This document shows positions 27,418 to 36,726 of a stretch of 64,000 bases of DNA, piece by piece. A program made the translations under genes and the position numbers. Every line of letters starts with the position of its first letter. Within the stretch, counting starts at the first letter, position 1. The DNA is from Pricia antarctica (lineage in GTDB: Bacteria; Bacteroidota; Bacteroidia; Flavobacteriales; Flavobacteriaceae). The stretch is from contig NZ_FNAO01000003.1 of assembly GCF_900101815.1 (NCBI RefSeq), forward strand, positions 186,001-250,000. The letters are read 5' to 3'. A model generated the notes under the pieces. It was not told the DNA's origin, searched no databases, and was given only the letters and a program-made list of their open reading frames with translations.

Positions 27418-29118
27418 ATGAGCGATCGATCAGAGGAACAGCATTTATCGGAAGACGAATATATAAAGGATAAAAGTGATTTCCTTCGCGGAACTATCAA
27501 GGAGAGCTTAAAAGACCCTTTGACCGGTGCCCTCGACCCAGAGGATGTGAAACTTATAAAATATCATGGCTCTTATCAACAATATGACAGAGATCTTGAG
27601 GCCGAACGGAAGCAAAAAAAACTGGAACCCCTGTACCAATTCATGGTAAGGGTAAGGGCTGCGGGCGGAATCACTACGCCCGCACAATGGCTTACCTTAG
27701 ATGAACTTGCGGACAAATACGGCAACGGAACCCTTAAATTAACTACCCGGCAATCCTTTCAGTTTCATGGGATTCTAAAACGAAATCTAAAATCCACTAT
27801 TCAAGCGGTAAACGAAACCTTATTGAGTACCCTGGCTACTTGTGGCGACGTGAACCGGAACGTGATGTGCAATCCCAATCCCTACCAGTCACAGATTCAC
27901 GAAGAAGTGTATCGGCTAGCGGGCGAGATAAGCGATTATTTTCTTCCAAAAACTACCGCCTATCACGAAATCTGGTTGAATAAGGAAAAAGTGGCAGGTA
28001 CTACCGATGTAGAACCCTTATACCATCATGACTATCTGCCGCGAAAATTCAAAATAGCCTTGGCAATTCCGCCAGACAATGATATTGATATTTTCGCCAA
28101 TGACCTTGGTCTCATAGTCATCGAAAAAAACAATAAAATCACCGGCTTTAATATCTGTGCGGGCGGTGGATTGGGAAGTACTTTTGGCAACGATGCCACC
28201 TATCCACGTCTGGCCGATGTGATAGGTTTCGCGCCTAAAGAAAAGGTTATTGAAGTGGCCGAAGCGGTCATTGCTATCCAAAGGGATTATGGCAACCGAT
28301 CGGACCGGAAATTATCGAGGTTGAAACACACCATCGACGATAGAGGTTTGGAGTGGTTCGTAAAAGAGCTGCATACCCGCCTGGGTTGGGAACTTGACAG
28401 TCCGGAGCCCTACCGATTTAAATCGAACGGTGATACCTATGGTTGGTTAAAAGGGATAAACGAAAAATGGTACTTTACGTTGTTCGTAGAACATGGAAGG
28501 GTAAAAAATGAGGAGGGACACGAATTAAAAAAGGCGCTCCGGGAAATAGCCCAAATCCATACCGGCGATTTTCGGTTAACAGGAAACCAAAATCTCATTA
28601 TTGGAAATGTGGTGGAAAAGGATAAAGAAAGTATCGAAGTTATTTTGGAGAAAAACGGAGTAAAGAACCATTCCCAACTCACAGGACTTCGAAAGAATTC
28701 TATGGCATGTGTGGCATTGGGCACCTGTGGACTCGCTTTTGCGGAATCTGAACGTTACCTGCCTTCCTTGGTCGATAAACTCGATATCATAATGCGGAAA
28801 AATGGTCTTGGAGAAGACGAGATCACTATCAGGATGACCGGTTGTCCCAATAACTGCGCGCGTTCATCCCTAGGGGAAATCGGTTTTGTCGGCCGTGCCA
28901 TCGGACGCTATAACCTATATTTGGGAGCTAGTCATAACGGAGACAGATTGAATACCCTCTACAAGGAAATGCTATCCGAACAGGATATCCTGCAAGAACT
29001 GGACCCCATTATAGCGGCATATGCCCAAGAAAGAGAAAAGGAAGAAAGTTTTGGAGACTTCGTGATACGGAAAGAAATAGTAGAAGCAACCAATCGTCCT
29101 TTACAGGTGCTACACTAA
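27418..29118 (+). CDS. cysI: Assimilatory sulfite reductase (NADPH) hemoprotein subunit
   Basis: Reduces sulfite to sulfide with six electrons, using a coupled sirohaem and 4Fe-4S centre. The cluster ligands are visible: Cys431 and Cys437 in ACVALGTCGLAFAE (C-X5-C) and Cys476 and Cys480 in TGCPNNCARS (C-X3-C), the last being the shared sirohaem ligand. LTTRQSFQFHGILK and ATCGDVNRNVMCNP are substrate/sirohaem-binding segments. Length 566 is normal. The ATG at 27418 follows cysJ by 39 bases. The other sulfate-assimilation genes (cysDN, cysH, sirohaem synthesis) are not in this window. Confidence 0.96.
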   Translation: MSDRSEEQHLSEDEYIKDKSDFLRGTIKESLKDPLTGALDPEDVKLIKYHGSYQQYDRDLEAERKQKKLEPLYQFMVRVRAAGGITTPAQWLTLDELADKYGNGTLKLTTRQSFQFHGILKRNLKSTIQAVNETLLSTLATCGDVNRNVMCNPNPYQSQIHEEVYRLAGEISDYFLPKTTAYHEIWLNKEKVAGTTDVEPLYHHDYLPRKFKIALAIPPDNDIDIFANDLGLIVIEKNNKITGFNICAGGGLGSTFGNDATYPRLADVIGFAPKEKVIEVAEAVIAIQRDYGNRSDRKLSRLKHTIDDRGLEWFVKELHTRLGWELDSPEPYRFKSNGDTYGWLKGINEKWYFTLFVEHGRVKNEEGHELKKALREIAQIHTGDFRLTGNQNLIIGNVVEKDKESIEVILEKNGVKNHSQLTGLRKNSMACVALGTCGLAFAESERYLPSLVDKLDIIMRKNGLGEDEITIRMTGCPNNCARSSLGEIGFVGRAIGRYNLYLGASHNGDRLNTLYKEMLSEQDILQELDPIIAAYAQEREKEESFGDFVIRKEIVEATNRPLQVLH

Positions 29119-29357
29119 TACAGTTGCTGCACTAAAGAAATCTGTTGCCGTATTGTTTTTTTGATCTAAAAAATACCCGATGGCCCTGCCCGTCTAAACG
29201 TATCCGAGCAGGTGTGGATATGACGGATCTCGGAGAGAGTCGGTTTAATAATTCTTAACCTACCGGGCGTAAGTTTGTGTATTAATCCCCCATTCAAAAG
29301 GTATTGATTGGATATTACGGTTCGTTTCATGCCAGTGATTTCTCCATGTAATACTAA

Positions 29358-31202
29358 TTACATCCGATCTGGCACCTCAATCCCCAAAAGTCCAAATGCT
29401 GATTTGATTACCTCTCCGACCTTTCTCGAAAGCTGAACCCGAAGCAGCTTCTTTTCAACGTCTTCCTCGCCCAAAATGGATACTTGTTGGTAGAAAGAAT
29501 TAAATTCCTTAACCAAATCATAGGTATAATTGGCAATTAAAGCGGGACTCAAATTCTCTGCGGCCAATTGAACGGTTTCGGGGAATAGCTGCAGCTGTTT
29601 GATGAGTTCTTTTTCTTTGGGGTGAAGGCCCGCGGTTTGACCTAGAAGAAGCTCATTGGGACCGACGGCACCATGCAGGTCGTTTCCGGTTTGACCTGTA
29701 AGGTCGTCAAAATCCTGAAGGTCTAGCTCTTCGGCTTTTCTGAGGATGGACTGAATTCGTGCATAGGTATATTGAATGAATGGCCCGGTATTCCCTTGGA
29801 AATCCACCGACTCTTCGGGGTTGAAAAGGATGCGCTTTTTGGGGTCTACTTTAAGGATATAATATTTTAGGGCGCCCAACCCTATCATTTTGTAGAGGTC
29901 TTGTTTTTCGGTTTCGGAATAACCTTCCAATTTGCCCAGATCCTCGGAAATTTCAGCGGCGGTTCGGGTCATGTCAATCATCAGGTCATCGGCGTCGACC
30001 ACCGTACCTTCCCTACTCTTCATTTTTCCACTGGGCAGATCTACCATACCGTAGCTTAAATGGTAAAGACTTTGGGCCCATTCGTATCCCAGTTTTTTCA
30101 GGATAAGAAAGAGTACTTTAAAATGATAGTCTTGTTCATTGCCGACGGTGTACACCATTCCCCCGACATCGGGGCGGTCCTTAATCCGCTGTATGGCGGT
30201 GCCGATATCCTGTGTCATGTAGACGGCGGTGCCATCGGAACGAAGCACTATTTTTTCATCAAGGCCTTCATCGGTAAGATCGATCCAAACGCTACCGTCG
30301 TCTTTCCGGTAGAAAACACCTTTTTGTAGGCCTTCCGTCACCACATCCTTACCTAATAAATAGGTATCACTTTCGTAATATAAAGTGTCGAAATCGACAC
30401 CTAGGTTTTTATAGGTCTCCTCGAAACCTTTGTAAACCCAGCCATTCATGGTTTTCCACAGGGCAACTACTTGCTCGTCACCGGCCTCCCATTTTTGGAG
30501 CATTTCTTGAGCCTCCAAGAGAATAGGGGCTTCCTTTTCGGCCACTTTCGGGTCGATTCCCCCTGCGATTTTTTGGGCTACTTGTTTTTTATACGCCTTG
30601 TCGAAGGCTACATAATAGTTACCCACTAGTTTATCGCCTTTTAGGCTGGTACTTTCGGGAGTTTCCCCATTTCCGAAACGTTGCCAGGCCAACATACTTT
30701 TACAAATATGAATGCCGCGGTCGTTTATTATCTGCGTTTTGTAGACTTTTTTGCCCGAGGCCTTCAATATTTCGGCGACCGAATATCCTAAGAGATTATT
30801 GCGGATATGCCCTAAATGCAAAGGTTTGTTGGTATTCGGTGAGGAATACTCCACCATGACCCCCTCCTTTCCCAATTCGGTTACGAATCCATACGCCGAA
30901 TCATTTTTTATCCCATTAAAAAAATCGAGATAATAGGCGTCATCGATGACGACGTTCAAAAATCCTTGGATTACATTATAATCGGAAACCGCATCAACTT
31001 CCTTCTTAAGAAAAGCCCCGATTTGCTCCCCGATTTTTACAGGATTGCCTTTTATGTGGCGTAGCATCGGGAACACCATTACGGTAATATCACCCTCGAA
31101 ATCCTTGCGGGTAGGTTGGAATTCCACTGCTGGCAATTCCATCGAAAATTCATTAAAAATGACTTCCTTGACTTTTTGGGTAAGTAATGTTTCTAAATTC
31201 AT
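29358..31202 (-). CDS. argS: Arginyl-tRNA synthetase
   Basis: Class I aminoacyl-tRNA synthetase that charges tRNA-Arg. I start at the ATG at 31202 (MNLETLLTQKVKEV); an in-frame start at 31232 adds ten residues lacking conservation. An Arg-tRNA-synthetase N-terminal (additional) domain covers about 1-110. The class I HIGH motif is HLGH in PNTNKPLHLGHIRNN. The KMSKS loop is replaced by GKMKSREGTVV, the usual flavobacterial ArgRS version. The anticodon-binding DALR domain ends with the expected GIEVPDRM. Length 614 is slightly above the usual 580-600. Confidence 0.96.
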   Translation of the reverse strand: MNLETLLTQKVKEVIFNEFSMELPAVEFQPTRKDFEGDITVMVFPMLRHIKGNPVKIGEQIGAFLKKEVDAVSDYNVIQGFLNVVIDDAYYLDFFNGIKNDSAYGFVTELGKEGVMVEYSSPNTNKPLHLGHIRNNLLGYSVAEILKASGKKVYKTQIINDRGIHICKSMLAWQRFGNGETPESTSLKGDKLVGNYYVAFDKAYKKQVAQKIAGGIDPKVAEKEAPILLEAQEMLQKWEAGDEQVVALWKTMNGWVYKGFEETYKNLGVDFDTLYYESDTYLLGKDVVTEGLQKGVFYRKDDGSVWIDLTDEGLDEKIVLRSDGTAVYMTQDIGTAIQRIKDRPDVGGMVYTVGNEQDYHFKVLFLILKKLGYEWAQSLYHLSYGMVDLPSGKMKSREGTVVDADDLMIDMTRTAAEISEDLGKLEGYSETEKQDLYKMIGLGALKYYILKVDPKKRILFNPEESVDFQGNTGPFIQYTYARIQSILRKAEELDLQDFDDLTGQTGNDLHGAVGPNELLLGQTAGLHPKEKELIKQLQLFPETVQLAAENLSPALIANYTYDLVKEFNSFYQQVSILGEEDVEKKLLRVQLSRKVGEVIKSAFGLLGIEVPDRM

Positions 31203-31229
31203 TTTTTTTTGATAAGCGCTTTCAGGCTG

Positions 31230-31237
31230 CAAAACTA
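31230..31237 (-). promoter_or_regulatory. Candidate argS -7 box
   Basis: On the minus strand TAGTTTTG fits TAnnTTTG and lies 28 bases upstream of the argS ATG. A TTTG about 25 bases further upstream could be the -33 box, although that spacing is long. Confidence 0.35.
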
Positions 31238-31425
31238 ATCATTTTTCAGACTTTTCTAAGCGCAAAGTGAGCAAGCTTGTCTCGCTGGAAGGCCGTTGAT
31301 GTATAAAGTGCCCAAAGAAATCACACTTTGGCCTTCGACTAAAATAATTTCGGATTGATTGCTTTTTTTTACCTATTCCGTTTTCGGTACTGGTCAGTTA
31401 CCGTTAACTTTATGAAAAATTGCAA

Positions 31426-31851
31426 ATGCTCGTAAACGTATCCTACAACAACAAAGAAATTACCCGAAAAGTCGATGCCGAGGTCGGCAAGCCTTTCACC
31501 CTAAAAGAACGCTGGGCCATGGGGGGCATCGGGTCACCGCGGCTGTTCATTACGGAAACCAGTATAGAAATCAGAAATCTTCTCATACTTGACAACAATC
31601 GCGACCAGTGCAACGTCGAAATACGCCCGAAAGGTATTATCGTTCGGTTCCGTTCCCTGCTGGAAACTTTTGCGTTGGTCATTCCCTTTTATAAACTCAC
31701 GGTTTACAAAGGTGATCTGGCCATATTTTCCATATATCGTGATCATTATTTTATAAAAGTGCAAGCAGATACGAAGGCCGTGCAGAAATTTTTCAGGAAG
31801 TTGTTGGATTACAAAGCGGATAATGCGCCGACCTCGGTGGAGGATCTCTAA
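31426..31851 (+). CDS. Conserved-looking hypothetical protein, 141 aa
   Basis: No family recognised. The ATG at 31426 gives MLVNVSYNNKEITRKVDAEV; a TTG six bases upstream is possible. The product is soluble and basic, has no signal peptide, and looks like an alternating beta-strand protein with a PH-like layout (MGGIGSPRLFITETSIEIRN, then PKGIIVRFRSLLETFALVIP, YKLTVYKGDLAIFSIYRDHY) and a C-terminal helix (AVQKFFRKLLDYKA). Codon use matches the neighbours. It stands alone between the divergent argS and the downstream NAD(P)-binding protein. A PH-like fold is a guess from strand pattern only. Confidence 0.75.
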   Translation: MLVNVSYNNKEITRKVDAEVGKPFTLKERWAMGGIGSPRLFITETSIEIRNLLILDNNRDQCNVEIRPKGIIVRFRSLLETFALVIPFYKLTVYKGDLAIFSIYRDHYFIKVQADTKAVQKFFRKLLDYKADNAPTSVEDL

Positions 31852-32025
31852 GGAAGGAAGCAAATATTAGCGTCGAGATACTGGAATGAAAAGGTCTTGA
31901 CTCATAAACCTGGGTCTTAATCCACAATAATCAAGGACTTGGCCTTAAAGGAACAGCCCTGGTTCTGGTACCGTACTTGTGCCGCTAATAAGACATCATT
32001 AAAAAAACAGTAGAATTTCAAAGCT

Positions 32026-33450
32026 ATGAGAATACTCCTCACAGGTGCCAACGGCTACATCGGCATGCGCCTGCTACCCCAATTGATCGAAATGGGCCAT
32101 GAAGTCATCTGCACGGTTCGCGATAAAGAACGGTTCGCCATTGATAAAGAAATGCGCTCGCAGATCGAGGTGGTGGAAATCGATTTTTTAAATGAGGTCG
32201 TCGAAGGAAAATTACCCAAGGATATCGATGTTGCGTATTTTTTAATCCATTCCATGAGCTCGTCCACAGAAGCCTTTGTGGAGATGGAATCCAAAACGGC
32301 TGAAAACTTCAATCTGTACCTAAAGGATACACAAATCGAACAGGTCATTTACCTCAGTGGCATTGTGAACGATGAGAATCTTTCAAAACACCTGTGGTCG
32401 AGAAAAAATGTCGAGAAAATATTGTCCGAAGGGCCTTTTCACCTCACTGTGCTTCGCGCCGGAATCATTGTCGGTTCGGGAAGTTCTTCTTTTGAGATTA
32501 TTCGTGACCTCTGCGAAAAATTACCTTTCATGATTACCCCGAAATGGGTGCTGACCAAAACGCAACCGATTGCGATTCGCGATATTATAAGCTTTCTTAC
32601 CAAAGTGCTCGGTCACAAAGAAACCTATGACGATTCTTTCGACATTGCCGGGCCCGACGTACTCACATATAAAGAAATGCTGTATCAATATGCCGAACAG
32701 CGCGATTTTAAGAACTGGATACTTACGGTACCGGTCATGACGCCAAAACTTTCGAGCTACTGGCTTTATTTTGTGACCTCGACCTCCTACAAGTTGGCCT
32801 TGAACCTCGTGGACAGTATGAAAGTGGAAGTGATTGCCAGGGATACCCGTTTACAAGATATCTTAGGCATCAAACCCCATACCTATCGGGAAGCTATAGA
32901 CATGGCCTTCAAAAAAATCGAACAGAATTTGGTGGTCAGCAGTTGGAAGGACAGCATGATCAGTGGCCGCTTTAAAAAAAACCTAGAAAAGTATATTCAG
33001 GTACCTAAGTTCGGGGTCTTAAGGGATGTAAAAAAAATACAGATCGACGACCCTAAACAAGTACTAAAAAATATCTGGAAAATCGGCGGAAGTACAGGCT
33101 GGTACTATGGTGATTGGCTATGGAAATTACGTGGATTCATGGATAAACTCTCCGGTGGCGTCGGCCTGCGTCGCGGGCGCACCCACCCAGACAAGATTTA
33201 TGCGGGCGATGCCCTTGATTTTTGGAGGGTGCTGTTAGCGGACAAAAAGGCAAAACGCCTGCTGCTATTTGCCGAAATGAAGTTGCCCGGTGAAGCCTGG
33301 CTGGAATTCAGGATCGACGAAAATAATATCTTACACCAAACCGCTACCTTTCGTCCAAGAGGATTGAAAGGGCGTTTGTATTGGTACAGTATCGTGCCCT
33401 TTCATTATTTTATTTTCGGCGGGATGATCCGAGGAATCGCAAAAGGTTAG
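32026..33450 (+). CDS. NAD(P)-binding SDR-like protein with DUF2867 C-terminal domain
   Basis: Atypical short-chain dehydrogenase/epimerase-like protein of 474 residues. The N-terminal Rossmann domain has the dinucleotide motif GANGYIG at 7-13 and YFLIHSMSSSTEAFV in the catalytic region. RAGIIVGSGSSSFEIIRDLC and PIAIRDIISFLTKVLG follow, as in YbjT/NmrA-like proteins. Residues about 320-474 form the DUF2867 domain (GDALDFWRVLLADKKAKRLL and MKLPGEAWLEFRID). The substrate is unknown. The stop codon runs directly into a heptad repeat array. Confidence 0.88.
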   Translation: MRILLTGANGYIGMRLLPQLIEMGHEVICTVRDKERFAIDKEMRSQIEVVEIDFLNEVVEGKLPKDIDVAYFLIHSMSSSTEAFVEMESKTAENFNLYLKDTQIEQVIYLSGIVNDENLSKHLWSRKNVEKILSEGPFHLTVLRAGIIVGSGSSSFEIIRDLCEKLPFMITPKWVLTKTQPIAIRDIISFLTKVLGHKETYDDSFDIAGPDVLTYKEMLYQYAEQRDFKNWILTVPVMTPKLSSYWLYFVTSTSYKLALNLVDSMKVEVIARDTRLQDILGIKPHTYREAIDMAFKKIEQNLVVSSWKDSMISGRFKKNLEKYIQVPKFGVLRDVKKIQIDDPKQVLKNIWKIGGSTGWYYGDWLWKLRGFMDKLSGGVGLRRGRTHPDKIYAGDALDFWRVLLADKKAKRLLLFAEMKLPGEAWLEFRIDENNILHQTATFRPRGLKGRLYWYSIVPFHYFIFGGMIRGIAKG

Positions 33451-33498
33451 ATGCTCGGTGTTCGATGCTAGATGCTCGATGCTCGGTGTCCGATGTCT
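33450..33498. repeat. Heptad array, 7 units of GATGCTC type
   Basis: Seven consecutive 7-bp units: GATGCTC, GGTGTTC, GATGCTA, GATGCTC, GATGCTC, GGTGTCC, GATGTCT. The first base is the last base of the preceding stop codon TAG. The period is exact and the unit imperfect. Confidence 0.8.
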
Positions 33499-33535
33499 CC
33501 TTGTTAAAAATGTCGAGGTTAACCGCTCAGCTTGA

Positions 33536-33584
33536 AAACTTTAAGGTTCAAATCTGACTACGGCAGATTTGAACCTTAAAGTTT
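33536..33584. repeat. Perfect 21-bp inverted repeat with 7-base loop
   Basis: The left arm 33536-33556 (AAACTTTAAGG...AAATCTG) is exactly complementary to the right arm 33564-33584 (CAGATTT...CTTAAAGTTT) around the loop ACTACGG. There is no T-run after either arm, so it is not a standard intrinsic terminator. It lies between the SDR-like gene and the BCCT gene. Confidence 0.85.
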
Positions 33585-33725
33585 GCCCATTTGCGTGGAA
33601 ACATTCTAAATCTAAACTTCTAAACCTTATAAACCCCTAAACTTTTATACCTTGAACCTTGAACTGCTATCAAGTAGCGATTGAAACTTAAATTTTCACA
33701 ATTACCTAAAATTTAAACCCAAGCC

Positions 33726-35228
33726 ATCACTTCAAAATCTTTATTTAAAAATCCCCTGCTTACCATATCTATCGGGATAATCTTTCTCTGTTCAGCTTTT
33801 GTACTCTTTGCCACAGAGGCTAGTTACAATGCCATTGAGGAGGTCTCGCTCTGGGTACGCACCTACTTCGGATACTTCTATCTATATCTAGGCTTAGGCT
33901 GCGTTCTTCTACTTTTTGGGGTGGCATTTTCACCCCTCGGGAAACTCAAACTTGGCGCTACAAACGATACCCCGGAACATTCCTTATGGGCATGGACGGC
34001 CATGCTATACAGCGCCGGAATGGGTGCAGGCATTCTTTTGCGCGCGGTTCAGGAACCCATCTTTATGCAGCAGAATCCACCTTACGCTTCCGGTCTCGAA
34101 CCGGAAATCTTGGCGCTGGAATTCACCTTCTACCAATGGGGTTTTACCGCTTGGGCGTTCTACGGACTTTTCGCCATGGTTATGGGCTACGCTCTTTTCG
34201 TACGAAAAAAGAAGGTGCGCGTCAGTGCTACCATCGAGGATACCATCTCGAACAAAGTGGCCAGAAAAGGTATAGATATCACAACTATCATTACCACTGT
34301 ATTCGGGTTGATAGCTGCCTTAGGGCTTGGCGTCGCCCAGATAAACGGCGGTCTGAACCATGTTTTCGGCGGCGGATTCGGATTGGCGGTTACCTTGTCG
34401 CTGGCCGTTCTGATTTCTGCAATTGCCTTTTATTCAGCTTGGCAAGGAGTCGACAAAGGCATAAAAATCATATCCAAAATTAATATTCTGGTCACCTTTC
34501 TCCTGCTGCTCTTCATATTCTTTACCAGTGATATGATAGCGATAGGTAGGGCCTTCGGAATAGCGACATCTAACTACCTCGTCGATTTCATTCCCATGAG
34601 TCTAGCCTTAGGAAACTATAATCCTGGAATCGAATTTCTCACGGATTGGACGTTTTATTACTGGGCCTTTTGGCTTGCTTGGGCTCCCTTTACAGGTATT
34701 TTTATTGCAAGGATATCGAAGGGAAGAACCTTGCGACAGCTTCTATTTGGCGTTTTGATTCTGCCTTCGTTAGGTACTTTCTTTTGGTTCTCCGTATTCG
34801 GTACTTCGGCTTTTCAATTGATCGAATCTTTCGGAACTTACAACGACGAATTCGGAAACGTGTTCTCTTCCTTGTTCGTCTTTTTCAGCCACTACCCCTT
34901 GGCTACACTTTTGAATGTGGTAACGTTATTTTTGCTCATCGGATTTTTGGTAACCTCGCTGGATTCTGCCGTGTTCGTTTTGAGCATGTTTACGGATAAG
35001 GGCAAAAAAGAACCCAGTAAAAAACATCGCCTGATCTGGTCGGTATTCATCCTTTTGGGAACGATGGCGCTACTACTTTTAGGAAATGCCAAACCCGATA
35101 TCGATATACTCACGGCAGTACAGAAATTATTGATTATCACCTCGCTACCTTTCGCTTTCTTTATGGTCTTTATGGCTATCCTATTTATCCTAGAAGTATC
35201 AAAAAAAAGAAAGCCGACGGATCCGTAA
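33726..35228 (+). CDS. BCCT-family transporter, start codon not canonical
   Basis: Betaine/carnitine/choline-type secondary transporter of the inner membrane. The frame is open from 33717 (after TAA at 33714-33716) and encodes the expected first helix (NPLLTISIGIIFLCSAFVLF) and second helix, yet no ATG, GTG or TTG occurs before GTG at 33921. I place the start provisionally at ATC 33726 (about 500 residues); starting at 33921 (435 residues) would lose TM1 and most of TM2. Signatures include SAGMGAGILLRAVQEPIF (glycine-rich TM3 segment) and DWTFYYWAFWLAWAPFTGIF with ARISKGRT (TM8 signature). The usual FW before xVAEP reads LR and the usual WW reads FW, so substrate preference may differ. Its end is 15 bases from the convergent ClC gene. 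Confidence 0.78.
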   Translation: MTSKSLFKNPLLTISIGIIFLCSAFVLFATEASYNAIEEVSLWVRTYFGYFYLYLGLGCVLLLFGVAFSPLGKLKLGATNDTPEHSLWAWTAMLYSAGMGAGILLRAVQEPIFMQQNPPYASGLEPEILALEFTFYQWGFTAWAFYGLFAMVMGYALFVRKKKVRVSATIEDTISNKVARKGIDITTIITTVFGLIAALGLGVAQINGGLNHVFGGGFGLAVTLSLAVLISAIAFYSAWQGVDKGIKIISKINILVTFLLLLFIFFTSDMIAIGRAFGIATSNYLVDFIPMSLALGNYNPGIEFLTDWTFYYWAFWLAWAPFTGIFIARISKGRTLRQLLFGVLILPSLGTFFWFSVFGTSAFQLIESFGTYNDEFGNVFSSLFVFFSHYPLATLLNVVTLFLLIGFLVTSLDSAVFVLSMFTDKGKKEPSKKHRLIWSVFILLGTMALLLLGNAKPDIDILTAVQKLLIITSLPFAFFMVFMAILFILEVSKKRKPTDP

Positions 35229-35243
35229 AAATCAGCTTTTAGC

Positions 35244-36518
35244 TCATTTTTCTCCTTTATCCATCTGAGAACCGATAAACGGAATTCTAGGAGCCAAGAA
35301 ATAGCCCGTCAAACTCGCGAACAGTATAGGAACGAAGTAAGAGAAACCCGTCAGCGTGGCCAATAAAATAGTAGTGCTCATTGGGGTTCGGGTAACGCAA
35401 GCGTTGATGGCGGCCATACAGCTTACGACCACCAAAGTCACCGAAGTGCCGGGGAAAAAGTGATGGATAATCAGCCCCAATGTCGCCCCGACAAAGAAAA
35501 GGGGAATAATAAAACCGCCCCGCCAGCCCGAAGTTACCGTAATCGCAATGGCAATCAGCTTAAAGACCAGCAATAAAAATAATAGGCGAATGGGGAAACC
35601 CCCTGTCAGAAGTTCCGCAATCTCAAAGTGTCCGAAATACCGGGTCAGTGGAAAATAAAAAGCGATGATTCCCAGCAAGAGGCCGCCGATAGCAGTTTTT
35701 AGATAAATGGGAATCGGTTTTTTTTCGAAGACGACCTTAAAAAACTTGGTGCAATAGATAAAGCACCAACCTGTAAACGCCCCTAGTACGGCAAACAGTA
35801 CGGCGTATCCAAAGTCGAAAATATCGGAATATTCATAGGCGGACAAATCCCATATAGCACCGAGGCCCAAGTGAATGATCAAGGCAAATACTATATAGCT
35901 AAAACTGCTCGCTACCAATGCTGGTATGATTGCTTTATAATATTCAACGGCATGGCGATGATGCAAAATTTCTAACGAGAACAGGCTGCCGCCCAAAGGG
36001 GCACCGAACATTGCGGTAAAACCTGAGGCCATTCCCGCAATACTCATCGAACGCAAATCTTCACCCTTTAAACGAAAAAGTTTCCCTAACCAGGTACCAG
36101 TAGATCCCGTGACCTGGATCAGGGGGGCTTCAGGCCCGAGGCTTCCGCCCGAGGCGATACAGAGCAACGACGACAAAATCATCGACGGATTGTTCTTGGG
36201 ATCTAATTTTCCCTTATTGAAACGTATGTTGTTAACGATCAAGTGTATCTCCCCCGGCTCACCGATAAAATGAATGACTAAACCTGCCAAAAAACCACAG
36301 ATAGTCATAGCCGGAATTACCTGCCAACCATCGAAAAAAGCAATTTTTTCCGTTAGGAATATAAGAACAATCCAATACAGTCCGGAGAGAAGTCCGCCTA
36401 TCAATCCTAGAACGGCCCATAGTAAAAACGTACGACTGAAAAGAAAAGGATTAAACCGTATCGGCTGATCCAACATATTCAGGTAATTGACTAATTTCCT
36501 TCTTCTTTTCAGTTTCAA
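35244..36518 (-). CDS. ClC-type chloride channel/antiporter family protein
   Basis: Inner-membrane protein of the ClC fold, 424 residues with about 10 or more hydrophobic helices. The anion-binding helix starts are visible: GGSLGPEAPLIQVTGS at about 124-139, corresponding to the GxEGP motif, and WRGGFIIPLFF corresponding to GxFxP. The position of the gating glutamate of GREGP in E. coli ClcA is Leu here (GSLGP), with Glu shifted to the residue after Pro; this is shared by a branch of bacterial ClC-like proteins. There are no CBS domains. It is convergent with the BCCT carrier. Ion and mechanism are not deducible. Confidence 0.88.
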   Translation of the reverse strand: MKLKRRRKLVNYLNMLDQPIRFNPFLFSRTFLLWAVLGLIGGLLSGLYWIVLIFLTEKIAFFDGWQVIPAMTICGFLAGLVIHFIGEPGEIHLIVNNIRFNKGKLDPKNNPSMILSSLLCIASGGSLGPEAPLIQVTGSTGTWLGKLFRLKGEDLRSMSIAGMASGFTAMFGAPLGGSLFSLEILHHRHAVEYYKAIIPALVASSFSYIVFALIIHLGLGAIWDLSAYEYSDIFDFGYAVLFAVLGAFTGWCFIYCTKFFKVVFEKKPIPIYLKTAIGGLLLGIIAFYFPLTRYFGHFEIAELLTGGFPIRLLFLLLVFKLIAIAITVTSGWRGGFIIPLFFVGATLGLIIHHFFPGTSVTLVVVSCMAAINACVTRTPMSTTILLATLTGFSYFVPILFASLTGYFLAPRIPFIGSQMDKGEK

Positions 36519-36726
36519 TGGAGCGCTTAATTTATGACAAAATAGCGGTAAACCACAAAATGGATTAAGCCATTGAGGTCAATTGGCATATCGGGGTGCA
36601 AATATAGGTGGAGATTTTTATTTTATGCGCTACGGCAAGCCATAATACTAAAAAAACTAAGACTTTTAGATAACCATCGGTCTTAAGGTCTAAACGCCAA
36701 CTTAAAATCATTTGCACGCAAAAACC

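Noticed and set aside
29119-29357. Possible tRNA or small RNA after cysI
   Set aside because: No cloverleaf, no CCA-proximal stem or T-loop motif, and no strong hairpin could be drawn.
33986-34483. 165-codon frame overlapping the BCCT gene in another frame
   Set aside because: Arg/Ser-rich out-of-frame translation of membrane-helix codons; the BCCT frame explains the region.
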